Assembly (NCBI GenBank): GCA_016778465.1
Contig: JADHPM010000003.1
Coordinates: forward strand, 1 to 64,000
From: Methylophilaceae bacterium
Lineage (GTDB): Bacteria > Pseudomonadota > Gammaproteobacteria > Burkholderiales > Methylophilaceae
Length of the DNA: 64,000 nt
Direction of reading: 5' to 3'
This document shows positions 61,027 to 64,000 of the stretch, piece by piece. Positions within the stretch are counted from its first letter, which is position 1. Each line of letters begins with the position of its first letter. The notes under the pieces are model-generated. The model did no database searches, had not been told where the DNA came from, and saw only the letters and a list, made by a program, of their open reading frames with translations. Position numbers and translations under genes: made by a program.

Positions 61027-61869
61027 TTATTTTTTTGATGCAATCACACCACTGATGATAATCAATAATATACCCACGTATGTTTGCCAATCGAGGTACT
61101 CCATAAAAATAACTACACCAATAATTGTTGAGAAAATGACCGTTAAATAGGAAAGACCTGCATTTCCAAGGGTGCTACCTATTTTATAGGCCCTAGTGAT
61201 TGCAAGTTGGGCAATTGTTGCTGAAATGCCTAACAATAATAAATTCCAAATAGAATTTACATCAGGCAATTGTATTTGTTCTGGAATAGCAAAAAGCGCT
61301 GCGCCAATTGTGGATATTAATGAAAAATAAAAAACGGTTCTTAATGAAGGTTCTTTGACCTGCCCTAGCTGAGTTACATACAAGTAGGCAAAGCCAGCAC
61401 CTAATCCAGAGAGCAAACCGATAACTCCGGCATAGAAACTCTGATTCGCAAAAGTTGGTTTTAAAATGAGGGTTATGCCAAGGAAGCCCAAAAAAACTGT
61501 GCAGAGAAGAAAACCCTTGATTTTCCTACCTAAAACAAAAGGCATTAAAAGACCTACAAATAAAGGGGATGTGTAATTGAGTGAAATTGCGGTTCCAAGA
61601 GGAAGGTGGCTTATGGCATAAAAAAATAATATCAAGGAGAGAAAGCCAATGATGGATCTTTTAAGATGCAGGGTTATGTATTTTGTTTTTACTGAGATGT
61701 TAAGGGCGAGCATCAAAAAATACACGATGATTAAATTAATTCCAGAACGATAAAAAACAAGCTCATTTGGATTAAACGTTGCTGAGCCAAATTTAACGCA
61801 TGCCCCCATAATTGCAAAACAAAATGTTGCAACAACCATCCAAATTGTTCCCTTTTGTAGTTTGAGCAT
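61027..61869 (-). CDS. EamA/DMT-superfamily transporter
   Basis: A 280-residue inner-membrane protein with about ten hydrophobic helices in two EamA repeats (about 5-135 and 145-275), e.g. MVVATFCFAIMGACVKFG at the start and AISLNYTSPLFVGLLMP closing the first repeat. Members export amino acids, metabolites or drugs; substrate cannot be predicted. It is convergent with the response regulator (1-bp gap) and divergent from the small membrane peptide gene. Confidence 0.87.
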   Translation of the reverse strand: MLKLQKGTIWMVVATFCFAIMGACVKFGSATFNPNELVFYRSGINLIIVYFLMLALNISVKTKYITLHLKRSIIGFLSLILFFYAISHLPLGTAISLNYTSPLFVGLLMPFVLGRKIKGFLLCTVFLGFLGITLILKPTFANQSFYAGVIGLLSGLGAGFAYLYVTQLGQVKEPSLRTVFYFSLISTIGAALFAIPEQIQLPDVNSIWNLLLLGISATIAQLAITRAYKIGSTLGNAGLSYLTVIFSTIIGVVIFMEYLDWQTYVGILLIIISGVIASKK

Positions 61870-61960
61870 GTTTAAATCTTTCTTTGATATACAGTATCTA
61901 AAATATTCAAGTTTCAGTATAATTAACTTTTTTAAATTAATATTAAAGAGGTCAGATTAG

Positions 61961-62059
61961 ATGAAGAATCCACTTGACTCAATTACTGGAACGATTGTTG
62001 CGGGAGTTATTTTAACAATCATTATTCTTGCTTTACTAGAAAACTTTTTGAATACATAA
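61961..62059 (+). CDS. small single-helix membrane peptide (32 aa)
   Basis: Found by reading the gap by eye. ATG 61961 to TAA 62057-62059 encodes 32 residues: a short polar head (MKNPLDSITGT), one hydrophobic helix (about 12-27, IVAGVILTIIILALLE) and NFLNT. AAAGAGG lies about ten bases upstream, a good ribosome site, and the next gene starts 10 bp later behind its own GGA site. The layout suggests an operon with the PuuD-like membrane protein. Function unknown; it could be a small subunit or assembly factor. No homologue was checked. Confidence 0.6.
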   Translation: MKNPLDSITGTIVAGVILTIIILALLENFLNT

Positions 62060-62069
62060 AGGAATCGAT

Positions 62070-62585
62070 ATGGATTTTATATTTGCAGGTGCGACCGATA
62101 TTTATGCAGGCTTAATGAGATTCTTTCATGTTATCGCCGGTACTGCATGGATTGGACTTCTCTATTATTTCAACTTTGTGCAGGTCCCAGCGCTTAAAAA
62201 TGCAGCTGCCGATGGAACAGGAGCGGGGATCACTAAGCATGTTGCTCCCTTAGCTTTGCTTTGGTTCAGATGGGCGGCTCTGGCAACATGGCTAGCTGGT
62301 GCAGCTCTCCTTGGAGGAAACTTTGCTGCAGCTTTTCTCTTGCAAACGGGTTATGAGGCAATTGGTATTGGTTCATGGTTGGGAACGATAATGCTTTTTA
62401 ACGTGTGGGCATTGATATGGCCAAATCAGCAAAAAATATTGGGTATGAAAAAAGCAACTGACGATGAGAAAACCAAAGCGAGAAGAGTTGCGCTTTTGGC
62501 CTCTCGTACAAATGTAATGCTTTCGATTCCCATGCTGTTGTTAATGACGAATGGGCTTTCACATAAAGCTTTACTTCACATTTAA
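62070..62585 (+). CDS. PuuD-like (Urate_ox_N / DUF989) membrane protein, short form
   Basis: A 171-residue protein with about four membrane helices. It begins with the family pattern MRFFHVIAGTAWIGLLYYFNFVQVP, where the histidine in FHVIAG is typical, and continues ALLWFRWAALATW and IMLFNVWALIWPNQQKIL. This is the membrane domain of PuuD-type urate hydroxylase, but the C-terminal cytochrome c domain is absent, so urate oxidation cannot be assumed; short homologues are common in marine bacteria and of unknown function. Probably co-transcribed with the preceding 32-residue peptide gene. Confidence 0.75.
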   Translation: MDFIFAGATDIYAGLMRFFHVIAGTAWIGLLYYFNFVQVPALKNAAADGTGAGITKHVAPLALLWFRWAALATWLAGAALLGGNFAAAFLLQTGYEAIGIGSWLGTIMLFNVWALIWPNQQKILGMKKATDDEKTKARRVALLASRTNVMLSIPMLLLMTNGLSHKALLHI

Positions 62586-62603
62586 TTGAACCTAAAGATT
62601 TGT

Positions 62604-62632
62604 AACGGCGGCTTTAGGTCGCCGTTTTTTAT
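62604..62632 (+). terminator. terminator-like hairpin directly before argD
   Basis: AACGGCG (62604-62610) and CGCCGTT (62620-62626) form a GC-rich stem with a 9-base loop followed by a T-run to about 62630: a standard intrinsic terminator for the PuuD-like gene. The argD ATG is at 62638. A competing pairing, CCTAAAG (62591-62597) with CTTTAGG (62612-62618), involves the terminator loop. Confidence 0.75.
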
Positions 62633-62637
62633 TCTAG

Positions 62638-63831
62638 ATGAAATTTTTTAAAAATCACGTATTAAACACATACAACAGATTGCCGCTTTCGTTTGAGCGA
62701 GGCGAGGGCGTATGGCTGTTCGATAAATCTGGAAAAAAATATTTGGACGCTCTGTCAGGCGTCGCAGTGAATACTCTTGGCCACAATCATCATGAGCTTA
62801 TTAACGCAATTAGTAAGCAAGCTAGCAAACTTATACATGTTTCAAATTATTATCATATTGAAGAGCAATGTTTGTTAGCAGCAAAACTGGCATCCATCTC
62901 TACACTAGATTCTGTTTTCTTTTGTAATTCTGGATGCGAGGCCAATGAGGCAGCAATCAAATTTGCTAGGTTATTTGGCCATAAAAATGGTAATGATGCA
63001 CCCAATATCATTGTGATGGAAAGAGCCTTTCATGGCAGAACCATGGCCACGTTAACTGCTACTGGAAGCAGAAAAGTGCAGGCTGGTTTTGAACCTCTCG
63101 TTCCGGGTTTTATAAGAGTCCCTTTTGATGATATTAAGGCAATTCAGCACATTGCGGATAAAAAAAATAAAGTAGTCGCAATCATGGTTGAACCTATTCA
63201 GGGCGAGGGCGGAATCAATATTGCTAATGATATGAAATCTTACCTAGAGTCACTCAGAAAAATATGTGATGAAAATAATTGGCTCTTAATGTTTGATGAG
63301 GTCCAATGTGGAATTGGTAGAACAGGTAAATGGTTCGCATACCAATATTCTGATGTTAAACCTGATGTTTTGATGTTAGCAAAAGGGCTGGCATCCGGAG
63401 TGCCAATTGGTGCCTGTGTTGTAAATGATAAAGTTGCTTCAGTTGTATCAGCAGGTAAGCATGGGTCAACTTTTGGGGGTAACCCACTGGCCTGTATCGC
63501 AGGATTAACCACGCTAAAATCGGTTGAAAAAGAAAATCTACTTGAGAATGCTTTTGAACAAGGAGCCTTTATTGTTGAGACGCTCGCCAAAAATCTTAGC
63601 TCAAGGAGAGAAATTATCTCGATAAGAAATATGGGCCTAATGATTGGAATTGAGCTTAATCAGGCTTGTAACGATATTGTGAAATACGGTCTTGATGAGG
63701 GTATCTTAATAAATGTTACAGCAGATAAAGTTATAAGGTTGTTGCCTCCCTTAATTATTAACAGAGGAGAGGCCACAATCTTAACCACCATCCTCACAAA
63801 AGTAATTCAGGATTTTTTAGAGAGAAGATAA
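62638..63831 (+). CDS. argD: acetylornithine aminotransferase (class III)
   Basis: Transaminates N-acetylglutamate semialdehyde to N-acetylornithine. The 397-residue PLP enzyme has the betaproteobacterial N-terminus (NTYNRLPLSFERGEGVWL), FFCNSGCEANEAAIKFAR, MVEPIQGEGG, LLMFDEVQCGIGRTG and PLP lysine Lys249 in MLAKGLASGVP. The ATG lies 6 bp past the T-run of a hairpin, with no Shine-Dalgarno sequence and no space for a downstream promoter. It is followed 2 bp later by argF, so the two are an arginine operon. Confidence 0.93.
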   Translation: MKFFKNHVLNTYNRLPLSFERGEGVWLFDKSGKKYLDALSGVAVNTLGHNHHELINAISKQASKLIHVSNYYHIEEQCLLAAKLASISTLDSVFFCNSGCEANEAAIKFARLFGHKNGNDAPNIIVMERAFHGRTMATLTATGSRKVQAGFEPLVPGFIRVPFDDIKAIQHIADKKNKVVAIMVEPIQGEGGINIANDMKSYLESLRKICDENNWLLMFDEVQCGIGRTGKWFAYQYSDVKPDVLMLAKGLASGVPIGACVVNDKVASVVSAGKHGSTFGGNPLACIAGLTTLKSVEKENLLENAFEQGAFIVETLAKNLSSRREIISIRNMGLMIGIELNQACNDIVKYGLDEGILINVTADKVIRLLPPLIINRGEATILTTILTKVIQDFLERR

Positions 63832-63833
63832 TC

Positions 63834-64000
63834 ATGGCAGTTAAACACTTTTTACAATTTAATGATTTCTCAAAGGCAGAGATTCTGTCGCTGTTTGAAA
63901 AGACAAAAATTATCAAAGAAAAATTTAAAGCTTATCAAAAATATTGGCCTCTTGAGGATAGAACGCTAGTTATGATATTTGAAAAAGCAAGCACCCGAAC
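63834..64000 (+). CDS. argF: ornithine carbamoyltransferase (partial, C-terminus off window)
   Basis: The first 55 codons are visible, starting MAVKHFLQFNDFSKAEIL and ending in the carbamoyl-phosphate-binding signature MIFEKASTRT (normally followed by R-x-SFE). This identifies the carbamoyltransferase family, and the argD-argF adjacency supports ArgF. It would convert ornithine and carbamoyl phosphate to citrulline. The window ends within the active-site motif. Confidence 0.92.
   Translation, partial: MAVKHFLQFNDFSKAEILSLFEKTKIIKEKFKAYQKYWPLEDRTLVMIFEKASTR

Noticed and set aside
62070-62585. PuuD-like protein as a functional urate hydroxylase
   Set aside because: The cytochrome c domain is missing and no purine-catabolism genes are nearby, so only the membrane-domain family name is used.

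Overview
The window reads as a piece of a small, compact, AT-rich betaproteobacterial chromosome. The best fit is a streamlined methylotroph of the Methylophilales, for example the marine OM43 clade. This is inference from gene content, not a database match. The evidence is: methanol-dehydrogenase maturation genes (mxaR-mxaS-mxaA); a complete set of oxidative RuMP/pentose-phosphate enzymes (zwf, gnd, pgl); a beta/gamma-type block tyrA-aroA-cmk-rpsA-ihfB-lapB-pyrF; the arginine-32 type of EF-P with EarP; and a MoxY-like sensor kinase. Intergenic space is minimal. No gap between genes exceeds 300 bases, and the largest (29381-29544, 33392-33538, 58513-58675) are about 150-165 bp.

Layout. 1-2739 (minus): mxaR, mxaS and a partial mxaA. 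2842-4601: fabA-fabB. 4596-10305: an Mth938-fold protein facing a plus-strand amino-acid/nucleotide operon (alaA, hom, thrC, thyA, folA). 10271-15534 (minus): Orn/Lys/Arg decarboxylase, dcd, zwf, gnd; pgl runs divergently. 16327-19159: mrp (minus) and metG (plus). 19156-26509 (minus): bpt-tyrA-aroA-cmk-rpsA-ihfB-lapB-pyrF, with a strong intrinsic terminator after ihfB. 26578-31927: a TraB/GumN protein, a SpoU methyltransferase, gluQ, a DUF3301 protein, amtB, ispD, ispF. 31924-39693: smr and trxB (minus), ftsK-lolA-rarA-serS (plus), rpiA (minus). 39755-48948: mfd and an AddA/AddB-like helicase-nuclease pair. 48966-58512: greB, earP, efp, tldD, yhdP, acs. 58676-61025: a histidine kinase/response regulator pair. 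61027-64000: an EamA exporter, a 32-residue membrane peptide gene, a PuuD-like membrane protein, argD and the start of argF.

How the genes work together. Core metabolism dominates: formaldehyde carbon cycled through RuMP can be oxidised by Zwf, Pgl and Gnd and rebalanced by RpiA; MxaR/S/A assist methanol dehydrogenase assembly; AmtB brings in ammonium; AlaA, Hom, ThrC, TyrA, AroA and ArgD/ArgF make amino acids; ThyA, FolA, Dcd, Cmk and PyrF serve nucleotides.

I see no prophage, insertion sequence, CRISPR array, rRNA or tRNA gene, and no clear new multi-gene system. The unexplained signals are regulatory or architectural: a perfect 27-bp palindrome upstream of acs; a terminator-like hairpin abutting the argD start codon; a hairpin holding the ispD start codon; a possible NtrC site before amtB; eight gene junctions overlapping by exactly 8 bp; interlocked stop codons at convergent junctions; an S1 protein with five rather than six domains; and the conserved-looking 32-residue membrane peptide beside the PuuD-like protein.
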